Assembly: GCA_003599475.1 (NCBI GenBank)
Contig: QZKK01000105.1
Span: 1-40,400, forward strand
Source of the DNA: Desulfobacteraceae bacterium
Lineage (GTDB): Bacteria; Desulfobacterota; Desulfobacteria; Desulfobacterales; SURF-15
DNA length: 40,400 bases
Reading direction: 5' to 3'
Shown: positions 16,703 through 25,716 of the stretch, piece by piece
Layout of the letters: every line of letters starts with the position of its first letter
Position numbering within the stretch: the stretch's first letter is position 1
Position numbers and translations under genes: made by a program
Notes under the pieces: model-generated
Told to the model about the DNA's origin: nothing
Databases searched by the model: none
What the model saw: only the letters and a program-made list of their open reading frames with translations

Positions 16703-17440
16703 TTATTGATTAAAAAAGAACATAAATAGCGTAACAATATTTGCAAACACGTTAAGCAAAGAAAAAATTGCCCCAATAATAAAAGCCGATGGGGAATGTG
16801 CCAAGACACTAGTTTTTTCGGTAATATTTTGAGCTAAGGAAGCCGATACAATGAATTTAAAAAATGCAATTGCAGCTGGCAGGAAACTGGCAATGAGAAA
16901 TGCAGGAACGAACTGTTTTGGATGGGTTAGTATGTAATAACCATAATCATGATAATTATTTGTAAGATCGGCATAAAAGTATAAGATATAAATCCCATAT
17001 GATAAAGCCATAGTTATTGAAAAAAATGTTACAACCAGAACAACATTGCTCGTGCTTTCATCCTTTGGTAATATTCTTTTTTCCCAGTTTTTACTCATGT
17101 AGAGAAGAACTAAAGAGAAACTCCACAGAGCACAAGATCCCAAAAAAAAGGCAAAATCCAATGGTAATGATATTGGAAATGATTGAGGCACTTCTTCTGG
17201 AAGTGGAGTTGCGATAGGAAATCCAACTCCATAGCCTTCACCAGGCAATCTCCCTGTCTCCTCTGCTCCCTCACCAGGAATTTCTGTCCCTTCCTCTAGT
17301 TGCCCACCTTCACCAGCATGGCCCCCTCCAATTCCCCCTACACCAAAAGCTGAAGATAGGGAAATAAGGTAATAAAGCAAAAGGATAATTGCAACAAAGA
17401 TGTAACCATCACGACCGAACCTTTCACCCACTTTTTTCAT
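16703..17440 (-). CDS. five-helix membrane protein of unknown function
   Basis: A 245-residue protein with an N-terminal membrane helix (YIFVAIILLLYYLISLSSAF), a Gly/Glu-rich loop (GGIGGGHAGEGGQLEEGTE) and four further hydrophobic segments near residues 88-112, 128-150, 170-195 and 213-242. No family motif is recognised. It is oriented opposite to the GTPase pair and is flanked by the 22-bp repeats, so it is probably a separate cargo gene; whether it works with the GTPase is unknown. Confidence 0.65.
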   Translation of the reverse strand: MKKVGERFGRDGYIFVAIILLLYYLISLSSAFGVGGIGGGHAGEGGQLEEGTEIPGEGAEETGRLPGEGYGVGFPIATPLPEEVPQSFPISLPLDFAFFLGSCALWSFSLVLLYMSKNWEKRILPKDESTSNVVLVVTFFSITMALSYGIYILYFYADLTNNYHDYGYYILTHPKQFVPAFLIASFLPAAIAFFKFIVSASLAQNITEKTSVLAHSPSAFIIGAIFSLLNVFANIVTLFMFFFNQ

Positions 17441-17874
17441 AATCGGCCCTGCGCAACCTTTTTTGATAGATGATGCAACTCGGATTTCTTATGGATATCG
17501 CTAATAATAATAGAACACGGGTTTAAATTTAATTACACGGTTATCCAAAAAACTCCAGTTAACGAAAAAATCACCTACCTGTGGCCGTGTATCCATCAAT
17601 CCAGAGCAGAATAATTGGGCTGGATTTCAAGTACAAATTGTTAATTTTTTATGAGCTCATATCTTGATGCTTTCGATTACGATATCAATTCCCTCCGCCT
17701 GCCCAGCACCAATAATTAATATTTAAGATCCGACCCATGGCTCTCCTAGACCCATGGCACTCCTACATAACGCAGAAGTTAGGGGGCAGCCGGTGCAACT
17801 ATTGACTTTGCTTAGAATGATTATTTTTCAATTCACGCCATTCAATCAAAACGGTTCAGCCCTGTACTGATGAA
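17441..17874. other. gene-free spacer with repeats
   Basis: It contains copy 2 of the 22-bp repeat (17714-17735) and, overlapping its end, a 17-bp tandem duplication with one mismatch (17732-17748 and 17749-17765, unit GACCCATGGCTCTCCTA). No gene or RNA is recognised. The composition is AT-rich and suggests a former insertion boundary. Confidence 0.55.
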
Positions 17875-18183
17875 TTATGAAGAGGTCTTGAAAACGGTCT
17901 CAAATCCTTTCCAACCATGCTTTTTCGCGTCATTTATTAGAAAATCAATATCAATAAATGTACCATCGTCACATTCATGTTCACGTTGTTGTGTACGACA
18001 AAGAAATGATTGGTTTTCAATGTCGTATGAAATACTTTCAATGGGTTCAGTATACCAAGACTCACCTGATAATACGAGACCTATAAAAGGAATAAAAGGG
18101 ATGCATTTATCCATGTAACCAGATGCAAACCTTTCTCCATCGATACTGCTAATTGATAATGAAATTCTGACCTTGTATTCCAT
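17875..18183 (-). CDS. small hypothetical protein
   Basis: A 102-residue open frame starting MEYKVRISLSISSIDGERF and ending DAKKHGWKGFETVFKTSS, with GAGGG just before the ATG. It has alternating hydrophobic strands and an acidic CDDGTFIDIDFLINDA stretch, compatible with a small alpha/beta immunity-like fold, but no family is recognised. It lies on the same strand as, and about 270 nt downstream of, the five-gene operon and may or may not belong to it. An overlapping plus-strand frame is shorter and less protein-like. Confidence 0.5.
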   Translation of the reverse strand: MEYKVRISLSISSIDGERFASGYMDKCIPFIPFIGLVLSGESWYTEPIESISYDIENQSFLCRTQQREHECDDGTFIDIDFLINDAKKHGWKGFETVFKTSS

Positions 18184-18453
18184 TTTCCCTCATAACAAAT
18201 GATTATGCAAATCTGGATACCATCAATTTTAATTTTTTCGTGTTTTTAGGTGCAATTTGATTCCTTGTCAGAAAACGAAATATCACCCAGTTTACGAGCA
18301 TATATTTAAACTATATTAAACACAAATCAGTGCTTTTTCTGGTAGGAATTCTCATGATAGCGATTACGATATATTGACATGGCTTTAAAATTTACCAATT
18401 ACTGAAAAAACCTAAAAGCCCGTCCCATTTCTTTAATACTGAATCTTTTTATT

Positions 18454-19326
18454 TCATAATGCTTCTTTAAATACTTTCAACAATTCACGGAACTCTGGAT
18501 CGATTTTTTGGTTAATTCGGATATGTCGTGCAAGATCTCCACGCCGGTCTGTTATGGATGAGCCGAACAATCCTAAACGCTGAAGAACACGCTTACCGTC
18601 AAGCATTCGATTAAGGCGGTCCCATCTTTTATATGTGGTGGTGCTTATGCCTTCAGCAAAGGCTTCTACCTTTTCAATATATTCAGGTAATAGCTCAGAT
18701 GATAAATCATCTATATGCTTTGTTAGGTATTGTGTAACTAATTTCGAAAGTGCCTCTCCATGAATATTGTTTCCAAATCCATCAGGGAAAGTTAAACTTT
18801 TCTTATGGCAGAGGATCGCAGCTGCGGATAGAATTTTTAGATCTTCTGCCTGTTTGAGCAAAATGTTTATAACCTCCTGTGTCGGCCGGGCTGTTCGGAA
18901 ATCTCTATCAGAAAGCACAATTTCTAATTCGTTAGGAGTTAAAAGATAGTTCTCAATCTCCCATCGTCGTAGAACTTGGACATTTTCTTCAAAAGGGCTG
19001 GCAGCAGCAAACTTGCTATCGTTTGTTTCCCACCAAATGTTCCAGTGACCGCAGCGAAGCAGCACGTCTCTATCTATGATCCCAAAAGCCTTTACGCCAT
19101 TGCTGCGATCAAGAATCACACGGTCAATGACCCGTTCACATCCTCCACCTAATCCATCATCAGTTGATTTAAATTCAACATAGCGCCCTTCATCAAAGAA
19201 CCATCTTTCTTTGATAATCTGAACATCATCTTCTGATTCTAGATAAACGATAGCTTTATCGAGATAGGCACTATCAATTGTATCAAGATTCTTTAATTGT
19301 TTGAGGCTTGGCATATTCTTCAGCAA
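18454..19326 (-). CDS. DUF4435 TOPRIM-like protein, AriB-like predicted effector
   Basis: A 290-residue protein with TOPRIM-type acidic motifs: YLESEDDVQIIKERW (Glu30, Asp33/34), FGIIDRDVL (Asp85, Asp87), and the DUF4435 hallmark RRWEIENYLLTPNELE near residue 125. In PARIS, the DUF4435 protein AriB is a nuclease, reported to cut tRNA, released when AriA senses a trigger. This is the last gene of the five-gene operon and its start overlaps the upstream ATPase by 44 nt (ATG 19314 is an alternative), so tight stoichiometric coupling is likely. Calling it an AriB-type effector rests on domain and pairing; the other genes of the operon are not part of canonical PARIS. Confidence 0.8.
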   Translation of the reverse strand: MLKNMPSLKQLKNLDTIDSAYLDKAIVYLESEDDVQIIKERWFFDEGRYVEFKSTDDGLGGGCERVIDRVILDRSNGVKAFGIIDRDVLLRCGHWNIWWETNDSKFAAASPFEENVQVLRRWEIENYLLTPNELEIVLSDRDFRTARPTQEVINILLKQAEDLKILSAAAILCHKKSLTFPDGFGNNIHGEALSKLVTQYLTKHIDDLSSELLPEYIEKVEAFAEGISTTTYKRWDRLNRMLDGKRVLQRLGLFGSSITDRRGDLARHIRINQKIDPEFRELLKVFKEAL

Positions 19327-20473
19327 TACCTTCTTTTATTATAAATCCACCCTTCCGAACTCCCTCTTCAGGGATATCGAGAGGAAATGCGCTTAAAATT
19401 TCTCTTGAATGGGTGCTGGCTATTACTGTTATACTTGGATGATCGCGAACAAACTCTTTAAAAAGAGCGATGATGTGATGCTGCCAATTTGGGTGGAGGT
19501 GAATGTCGAGTTCATCTATAAGAATTATAGTGTGCTGCGTCATATGCGCACCTATTCGAAGAAACAACTGAACAAGGCTCTTTTCACCACTGCTCAGTTG
19601 ATCGAGTCTATGCCTTTGACCTGCGCTGTTTATAATCGCCTCTGGGGGATCTTTACGAACGTCTTCTAAAAACTTATTTCCTTCACTAAACACCCTTTTA
19701 TTGATAAGATCTCTTGCTCTATCAAATCTTCCATCATCTAACCATTTAAGCCAAACTAATAGATTATCTAAAGATTGCTGCCATTGGTTTCCCTGAGAAT
19801 TGATTTTATAAGTCGGGGAGTATCCCCAATTATCAGGTCTAATGATCGCACGATCGGAACTTGTGACACGCTCTATATCTCGGTAAGCGGAAAAGAAGAG
19901 TACCCTGGGGAGAAAAAGAGTTGGAGCCTCAAACCCATCTGGTGGAGAAGAAAGTAGTTTTTCTGCTTGTATGATACCGATAAAAGTATCAATGAATTCT
20001 TCTGATTTGCCAATAACTTGCCAGTTTCCACCTAAAGCTTGTCTTCTGAAACCGATGCGGTGCCAGTCACTAAGGTTGTACTTTTCCAATGATTGATTAG
20101 TCCATTCTTTTATGGCGGGATATTCTCGACTTAAATATCCTGCAAGAAGAGACAGTAAAACCGATATTTTTTTACCCCTCCATGTGACCTTCAGTCGAAT
20201 ATCCCATTGAACTCTACCTTTGCCATAATCTATATCCTCATTTCCAAACTGCCGTGGATTCTCTTGAAATACAAAATCCATTAGCCGAGTTATAATATCT
20301 AGTATCGTTGTTTTGCCTTGACCATTTCTTGACATTAAAAGAAAAAGATTGCAAGGTACCCCTTCATTATCTGTAAAATCAATTTCGTAAGGTTGGTCGC
20401 GGAATGGTCCAATATTATCGATTGTAAGCCACAAAGGCTCAAATCCTTCAATGATAAACTGATCCGCTAACAT
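19283..20473 (-). CDS. ABC-type AAA ATPase, AriA/OLD-like
   Basis: A 396-residue ATPase of the AAA_15/AAA_21 group: Walker A MSRNGQGKTTILD (residues 48-56), ABC signature LSSGEKSLVQLF near 293, Walker B TIILIDELDIHLHPNW near 318 and the switch histidine in VIASTHSREIL. Such ATPases act as sensors or scaffolds in PARIS, Septu, Gabija-like and OLD systems. Paired with a DUF4435 gene it most resembles AriA, although AriA is usually somewhat longer. Its ATG overlaps the stop of the FtsK-like gene (TAATG), placing it inside the same operon as DndC/DndD homologues. Confidence 0.85.
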   Translation of the reverse strand: MLADQFIIEGFEPLWLTIDNIGPFRDQPYEIDFTDNEGVPCNLFLLMSRNGQGKTTILDIITRLMDFVFQENPRQFGNEDIDYGKGRVQWDIRLKVTWRGKKISVLLSLLAGYLSREYPAIKEWTNQSLEKYNLSDWHRIGFRRQALGGNWQVIGKSEEFIDTFIGIIQAEKLLSSPPDGFEAPTLFLPRVLFFSAYRDIERVTSSDRAIIRPDNWGYSPTYKINSQGNQWQQSLDNLLVWLKWLDDGRFDRARDLINKRVFSEGNKFLEDVRKDPPEAIINSAGQRHRLDQLSSGEKSLVQLFLRIGAHMTQHTIILIDELDIHLHPNWQHHIIALFKEFVRDHPSITVIASTHSREILSAFPLDIPEEGVRKGGFIIKEGIAEEYAKPQTIKES

Positions 20474-21996
20474 TATTTATACCTTTCCTTGTTTATCTCC
20501 CGAATATACGCCTTAATATCAGGATGGCTTATATAGACACCATGCACCCGTACTGGATCTGAACCTGGATCGATTTTTACTAACATATCACCTTCTTTTA
20601 ACAATTTCTCGGCCCCTGTTTGGTCGAGAATGATTTTGGATTCAGAACCTTTCTGGACAGTCAAAGCAATACGTGCGGGTATATTGGAACGGAGTAACCC
20701 AGTAAATGTCTCTGCATCCGGCCTTTGGGTCGCTAATACTAAATGGATGCCAACAACTCTTGCAAGTTGCGCAAGTCTGACAAGATGTTTCTCTGCCTCA
20801 TGATCAGATTGAAGAATAAGATCGGCTAATTCTTCCACAAATACCACAATTCTAGGTATTTCGAAGCCTTTTTGCTTTGAAGCCTCAGACAAATTAGCAG
20901 CTTTAATCTGTTCAAGTTTCTGTATTCGAGACTCCATTTCTTGTACAAGTTTCGAGAGAATTTCACAAGCATTAAAAGCATTCGTGATCACATTATTTTC
21001 ATAAAGATGAGGCAAACCTTTGTAAGGTGCAAATTCCACACGTTTTGTATCTATCAAGCAGATTTGCAGATTTTCAGGTTTAAATTGAAGAAGCAAAGAA
21101 ATCAGCAATGCATGAACGCAAACACTTTTCCCACTGCCAGTGGTCCCACCTATTAACAAATGGGGTGCATGTGCGAGAGAAAAATTATATGGGTTTCCTA
21201 GAATGTCTACACCTGGCCATACCGTCAGTGCTTCCATTTCAAAGGTTGTATCTGATACCCATGTTCGCATTAATGCAGCGGGAATTATATCCCATGTATT
21301 CCGCGGTCTGGGTATATCAAGGCTTGCCAATCTTGGTGTCGAGGTTGTTCTGATCATCAATGTATTTTCAGCATACCCCAAAAGAAAACAAAGTTTATTT
21401 AAACCCTTTTGAATTCTCTCTAAATGTTCAGCATTTTCGATATACAAAAAATACCTTGAAATTCGAGGCCCTCGTTTTTCTTCATGGATTTTTGCAGTTA
21501 CACCGATTTCTTTAAGCGCGGTTAACAATTTATTTGAAAAATCAGGAGCGTCCTCTTTTGCTTGAAAATAAGACATGCTCGAAAATAGCTCATGGTACAG
21601 ATAATCATAAAAATCATGACCAGGTCGCCAACTCGCGCGCATTTCATTCAAACCCCGGCGTATATGCCTTTGAAGAATCTTACGAAAATGTTCTTCATCC
21701 TCAAAAAAATTTTCATCGTGATATACGCTGAGTAGAGTGCATACTGCATCTGTCGAGTCGCGAACACCACGTTCATCCGGTTTCTGTCCTTTCCATGTTA
21801 CCTGTTCTAAATCATAGTTTTTTAAACGTCCTTCCCAAGTGTCGAAACTCTCATCTGGCATTGAATTCATAGAAAGAGATTTTGCGAGAGCTATCCTCAG
21901 AATTGCCCATTTGGGAAGGTTTTGATTTTTAAAACCATGACGAAGTGCTGATTCAATAAAATTTTCGTCTTCAATACTAACATAAATATCTGACAT
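20473..21996 (-). CDS. DndE-like domain fused to FtsK/HerA-type DNA translocase
   Basis: A 507-residue protein. The C-terminal half is an FtsK/SpoIIIE motor: Walker A LLIGGTTGSGKSVCVHALL near residue 285, Walker B RIVVFVEELADLIL near 383, and the FtsK block GIHLVLATQRPDAETFTGLL through LDQTGAEKLLKEGDMLV. There are no membrane helices and no gamma (KOPS-reading) domain. The N-terminus (about 1-60), with NLPKWAILRIALAKSLSM, resembles the WNVLCRWALxxSL helix of DndE, the small DNA-binding subunit of phosphorothioation systems; this is by eye and needs a profile search. It starts directly after the DndD stop codon (TAAATG). It could thread DNA for the modification complex. Confidence 0.82.
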   Translation of the reverse strand: MSDIYVSIEDENFIESALRHGFKNQNLPKWAILRIALAKSLSMNSMPDESFDTWEGRLKNYDLEQVTWKGQKPDERGVRDSTDAVCTLLSVYHDENFFEDEEHFRKILQRHIRRGLNEMRASWRPGHDFYDYLYHELFSSMSYFQAKEDAPDFSNKLLTALKEIGVTAKIHEEKRGPRISRYFLYIENAEHLERIQKGLNKLCFLLGYAENTLMIRTTSTPRLASLDIPRPRNTWDIIPAALMRTWVSDTTFEMEALTVWPGVDILGNPYNFSLAHAPHLLIGGTTGSGKSVCVHALLISLLLQFKPENLQICLIDTKRVEFAPYKGLPHLYENNVITNAFNACEILSKLVQEMESRIQKLEQIKAANLSEASKQKGFEIPRIVVFVEELADLILQSDHEAEKHLVRLAQLARVVGIHLVLATQRPDAETFTGLLRSNIPARIALTVQKGSESKIILDQTGAEKLLKEGDMLVKIDPGSDPVRVHGVYISHPDIKAYIREINKERYK

Positions 21997-24051
21997 TTAT
22001 TTTGCTCTTACCTTAGAATGCATTTTCTTCTTGACAGCCTTTGCCTTGAAACCAGAATGATTAATTAAAACATACTCTTGATATATGTGAGGCTTTAGAA
22101 TTTTATACTTTCTTTCGTCTAATTCAGAATCCGTTGGTAAAATAATAACCTGCTCTCCCGCATTTGGGTAATAGTGTTTTAATAGATTTTCTTGATGGAT
22201 AAGATCAATTCTCGCTAATGGTGTATCGATGATTAGGGGTATTTTTTTTCCAGAGGCTTTTTTTAAGGCCCATAACAAAGAAGTTGCTGCAAGTTGCTTC
22301 ATACCAGATGATAAACTCCCCATTCCGATACTTTTCCCACGAACATCTTTATAAGTAATTTCAAAATCGTCTCCAATTTCAATTTTATTAATCATGTCAT
22401 GTGACGTCATTAATAATGGGAAATATCTGTTAATTGCCTCTTCTATATCCTTTCTCTTCTGCTTTTTGAGCTCATTCTTATAGTCGCTGAAGAGACTTCT
22501 TAAAAGAATCGCCCTGTCTACTTTTTTTCTCGCTTGTTGGCTATGTTCATAGCGATCTTGTTGTATTTCAATTTGCTTATCCTTTCTTTCTATTTCTGTG
22601 AACAAAGCTTTAAGATCGCTTTGCCATTTTTTTAAATCAGATTTTTTATCAGTTAATTCTCGCTCCATTTGTTCTTTTTCTTTTACACTATTTTCATAAA
22701 GAGACTGTTCTTCAGCGGAAAATGTATTTATACTCTCCAATTGTTCGTTTACATGCTTTAGTTTGGTATTAATTCGGCGCAATTCTTCAAGATCTTCAGC
22801 ACGCTCTGCGATTAGCGCCTTTGAATGAATATATATTTCAAATAAGTCAAGTATCTTTGTGGAACGATCCGTATCCAATTTTAATAGATTATCCAAGTGC
22901 TCCGGTGTTGTTTTATAACTTAAAAGAGTATTATTAAGTCTTTCTTTATAAAAACCAACTTGCTTTGCTGTAAGTTTTTCTTGGGGATAAGGCGGCATAT
23001 CGAAAACTTGAATAGGTAAGGTCTTAGATAATTTAACTAATAATTCGGATTGAATATTGTTTTCATTCTCAATTACTTGCTTTAGAGCTTCAACAGAACG
23101 TTCAAGAAGCGAAAAATTTGCGTACAAATGAACATCACGCGGTAATATTTCAGCGATTTTCTCCTGAAGCCGCTGAATTGAATTTTCATGTTCCAGCATT
23201 GTTTGGCGTAGCCTGACTTGATCTGCTTGATTACGGAAGGCTCTCATTCCTTCAATTTTACGATTTATAGAATTAATTTGTTGCTCTATCTCTAAAATTT
23301 CTGAATAAGTATCATCTATTATTTGATTTTTTGCATTGGCCTGCGCATTCAACTCGCTTAATTCATTTTCTAGGCGAATTAATTCAGCCTTTTCAGTCTG
23401 ATCCAAAGCCTCCCTCTTCCAATCATTGACCACAGAACCTAACTGCCTAATTAAAATATCAATCGGAGAAATATTCAATAATCTTTCCATATGTTGCTGT
23501 TGTATATTCCAATTAGCTTCGACCATTTCCTGAATCTGTTCTCCATCGAAGAAAAAAAATGGAATATAACTTTGTGGCAATCGCTCATCAATAAAACGCC
23601 TTATATCTTCTTCATCCTTTTCATTTAACGATTTTTGTAAAAAATCGGCTTCTAGATGAAGCTTCATATCGAAATGTTGATCTTTGATAATCCAGTATCG
23701 AGAAAAACTCACCTTTCCTGCCTCTTCAACCCAGTTAGCCTGTACACCGCAAAGATTTTCATCATTTGCTCTTGCATGGGTATTCATTATTCCTAGCCAA
23801 TCGGTACCAACACCGACAACATATTGATTCGGACTAGGTTTCCGACCGGGGACCCTATGCACGCTACTTCGAAGCGAATCTGTAACACCACCAAAGAGAA
23901 GCTTTATACTATTTAGAAAATTGGTTTTCCCATACCCATTGCGACCACTTATTAGTGCAATATTTGCTTCGGAGGTTGATCCGCGTAAATCAAACCTTTG
24001 TTCACCATAGTAAGTAAATAGATTATTTATAATTATTTCTTCGAATATCAT
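21997..24051 (-). CDS. dndD: DndD-type SMC-like ATPase
   Basis: A 684-residue ATPase with Walker A ISGRNGYGKTNFLN (36-43), the DndD hallmark IPFFFFDGEQIQEM near residue 170, a long central coiled coil (about 220-560) without a CxxC zinc hook, and a C-terminal head with LSSGMKQLAATSLLWAL and Walker B IPLIIDTPLARID. DndD proteins couple ATP hydrolysis to DNA binding or nicking during phosphorothioate insertion. It overlaps the DndC gene by 4 nt (ATGA) and is immediately followed by the DndE-FtsK-like gene, the C-D-E order of known dnd clusters. Confidence 0.9.
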   Translation of the reverse strand: MIFEEIIINNLFTYYGEQRFDLRGSTSEANIALISGRNGYGKTNFLNSIKLLFGGVTDSLRSSVHRVPGRKPSPNQYVVGVGTDWLGIMNTHARANDENLCGVQANWVEEAGKVSFSRYWIIKDQHFDMKLHLEADFLQKSLNEKDEEDIRRFIDERLPQSYIPFFFFDGEQIQEMVEANWNIQQQHMERLLNISPIDILIRQLGSVVNDWKREALDQTEKAELIRLENELSELNAQANAKNQIIDDTYSEILEIEQQINSINRKIEGMRAFRNQADQVRLRQTMLEHENSIQRLQEKIAEILPRDVHLYANFSLLERSVEALKQVIENENNIQSELLVKLSKTLPIQVFDMPPYPQEKLTAKQVGFYKERLNNTLLSYKTTPEHLDNLLKLDTDRSTKILDLFEIYIHSKALIAERAEDLEELRRINTKLKHVNEQLESINTFSAEEQSLYENSVKEKEQMERELTDKKSDLKKWQSDLKALFTEIERKDKQIEIQQDRYEHSQQARKKVDRAILLRSLFSDYKNELKKQKRKDIEEAINRYFPLLMTSHDMINKIEIGDDFEITYKDVRGKSIGMGSLSSGMKQLAATSLLWALKKASGKKIPLIIDTPLARIDLIHQENLLKHYYPNAGEQVIILPTDSELDERKYKILKPHIYQEYVLINHSGFKAKAVKKKMHSKVRAK

Positions 24052-25361
24052 TTGTTAAACTCGACAAGTTCTTCCTGTTGAATTGCTTTTTCAATCACTC
24101 TTTTAATATCTTTTTTAAAATTTTCTTTGCTGCCATAATTATCAAAAGATGGATACGTTTTAGTCGCCAAATTCAATAACTCTTTTACACAGGTCTCTTC
24201 AATTTCATATTCAACGATCAATTTATTAAGCAGCTCCTCTTCTTCCGACGATATTGATATGATATTCATTTTTTTTACTTTCCTTCCATATCGTCTCACT
24301 ATTGAATAAGCTGATTCGATCGCATCAAAATCTTCTCTCCATTGTTGTTGGATGAACGAAATTTCTTCATCCTTTATGAGTAATATTCCAACTTTATGTT
24401 CAACTTCCAATAATTTCTGTAATATTAATTTTCTTGCTTCAGGGGAGAACGGCCCAGGTCCCTTTCCATTATTTCGCCGGAAAGGTAAACGCATTTTCAT
24501 ATCTTCCCGAATTTCCTTAAGCCAGTTTCGAAAATCATATAATGGGAGCATCCAATCTTCTCCTGACTGAATGAATCCATTCATTGATTTGTCTTCCTTG
24601 ATGACCGTGCAGGTCCAACATCCAAATCGGCTGCCTCCACAAGATGGTGTTCCTAAATCTAAAGCTAAAAGACATTCGGAACCACCAGCCTGACGGTATA
24701 AGTCTAAAAGGAAGTCATGGCTCTCTCCCCAAGGAGCAGGATTGTTTGATAAAAACTTCCAAACCTCTTCCGTTTTCCAATCGGCAATGGGGGCAAAGAC
24801 TAAAGCATCTGGTATTTCATTATGGGGGTTCAATCCCCTGCTGTTTTTAAGCCTCTTGTCCATCCCATGTTTTCTTGAATTACTTTCACTAAAGCGCGAA
24901 CCTAATAGTAGCACGATACTCCCGTGTTCATCCGATATTTTTTCAATTTCATATCTAGATGGTTTAATTTTCATTTTATGTGTACACCAACGGAACCAGC
25001 GAGTAGGGGAAGGATATCCTTTACCAATAAGATTTCCCCAAAAGCTATTTTCTGGCGTTGGTTTAACCAATTTTACATGTAAAGGCAGACCAATTGACTC
25101 AGCATGGTTGGAGATTTTAGATAATCTTTCCAATAGATACTCTTGAATATTTGGAGGTTCTACACCAGTATCAGAAGCAATAACATACAGTTGTTTCGAA
25201 AACTGACGCCCGCTATGCTTTAGGTCAAGCAGCATCTCGTAAACCAGTTGTAGAACTAAAGTCGAATCTTTGCCGCCTGAATAAGCTATTACCCATGGTC
25301 TCCGGTCAATAAAATAGTTCTCCAAAAGGAGTTGTTTTGTTTTTTGAATAATTCCATCCAT
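24048..25361 (-). CDS. dndC: DndC-type phosphorothioation sulfurtransferase
   Basis: A 437-residue PAPS-reductase-like enzyme: PP-loop AYSGGKDSTLVLQLV (28-33), RWFRWCTHKMKI with Cys126, and the DndC-specific TPSCGGSRFGCWTCTVIKED with Cys241, Cys248 and Cys251, expected ligands of its 4Fe-4S cluster. DndC activates DNA with ATP and receives sulfur from a cysteine desulfurase to replace a non-bridging phosphate oxygen. It is the first gene of the operon. No cysteine desulfurase (DndA) or DndB lies nearby, so a chromosomal IscS would have to supply sulfur, as known for some dnd loci. Confidence 0.93.
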   Translation of the reverse strand: MDGIIQKTKQLLLENYFIDRRPWVIAYSGGKDSTLVLQLVYEMLLDLKHSGRQFSKQLYVIASDTGVEPPNIQEYLLERLSKISNHAESIGLPLHVKLVKPTPENSFWGNLIGKGYPSPTRWFRWCTHKMKIKPSRYEIEKISDEHGSIVLLLGSRFSESNSRKHGMDKRLKNSRGLNPHNEIPDALVFAPIADWKTEEVWKFLSNNPAPWGESHDFLLDLYRQAGGSECLLALDLGTPSCGGSRFGCWTCTVIKEDKSMNGFIQSGEDWMLPLYDFRNWLKEIREDMKMRLPFRRNNGKGPGPFSPEARKLILQKLLEVEHKVGILLIKDEEISFIQQQWREDFDAIESAYSIVRRYGRKVKKMNIISISSEEEELLNKLIVEYEIEETCVKELLNLATKTYPSFDNYGSKENFKKDIKRVIEKAIQQEELVEFNK

Positions 25362-25716
25362 TTTTAATATCTTTTAACAGGTATAATCTTTATGCAACGA
25401 AACAAATTCATTGACATACTGACCATTTAAATCGGGGACCTAACGAATGCAAAATCGATAAATTCGATAAGCCCAACACAACCAAAGGCACGTGATTTTG
25501 GATTGCAGAGTATAAAAGCCTCTAAATTTGCCTATTGCATATAAGACCACCCAAAAAATCGTGTCAAGTGAATTCTTTGTCCGTTTTTGTCTCCTATCAG
25601 GGCTTTTGATATCATATACATCTCAATTTGTCCCTCTAATCCTACTTTCGTAAAGCCCATGATAAGAGGCCATTTCATCAAAGTTCAAATATGCTTGCAT
25701 TTTTAAAGGGCTGCAA
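25362..25716. other. gene-free region upstream of the dndC-like gene
   Basis: It should hold the promoter of the five-gene operon. I see an imperfect repeat TTATCGAATTTATCGA on the minus strand near 25456-25471 that could be an operator, and TATACT near 25510, but no convincing -35/-10 pair. No gene is seen. Confidence 0.4.

Noticed and set aside
18454..25361. Canonical DndABCDE-FGH or standard PARIS locus
   Set aside because: DndA, DndB and DndF-H are absent, and PARIS alone does not include DndC/DndD or FtsK-like genes; neither label fits the whole operon.
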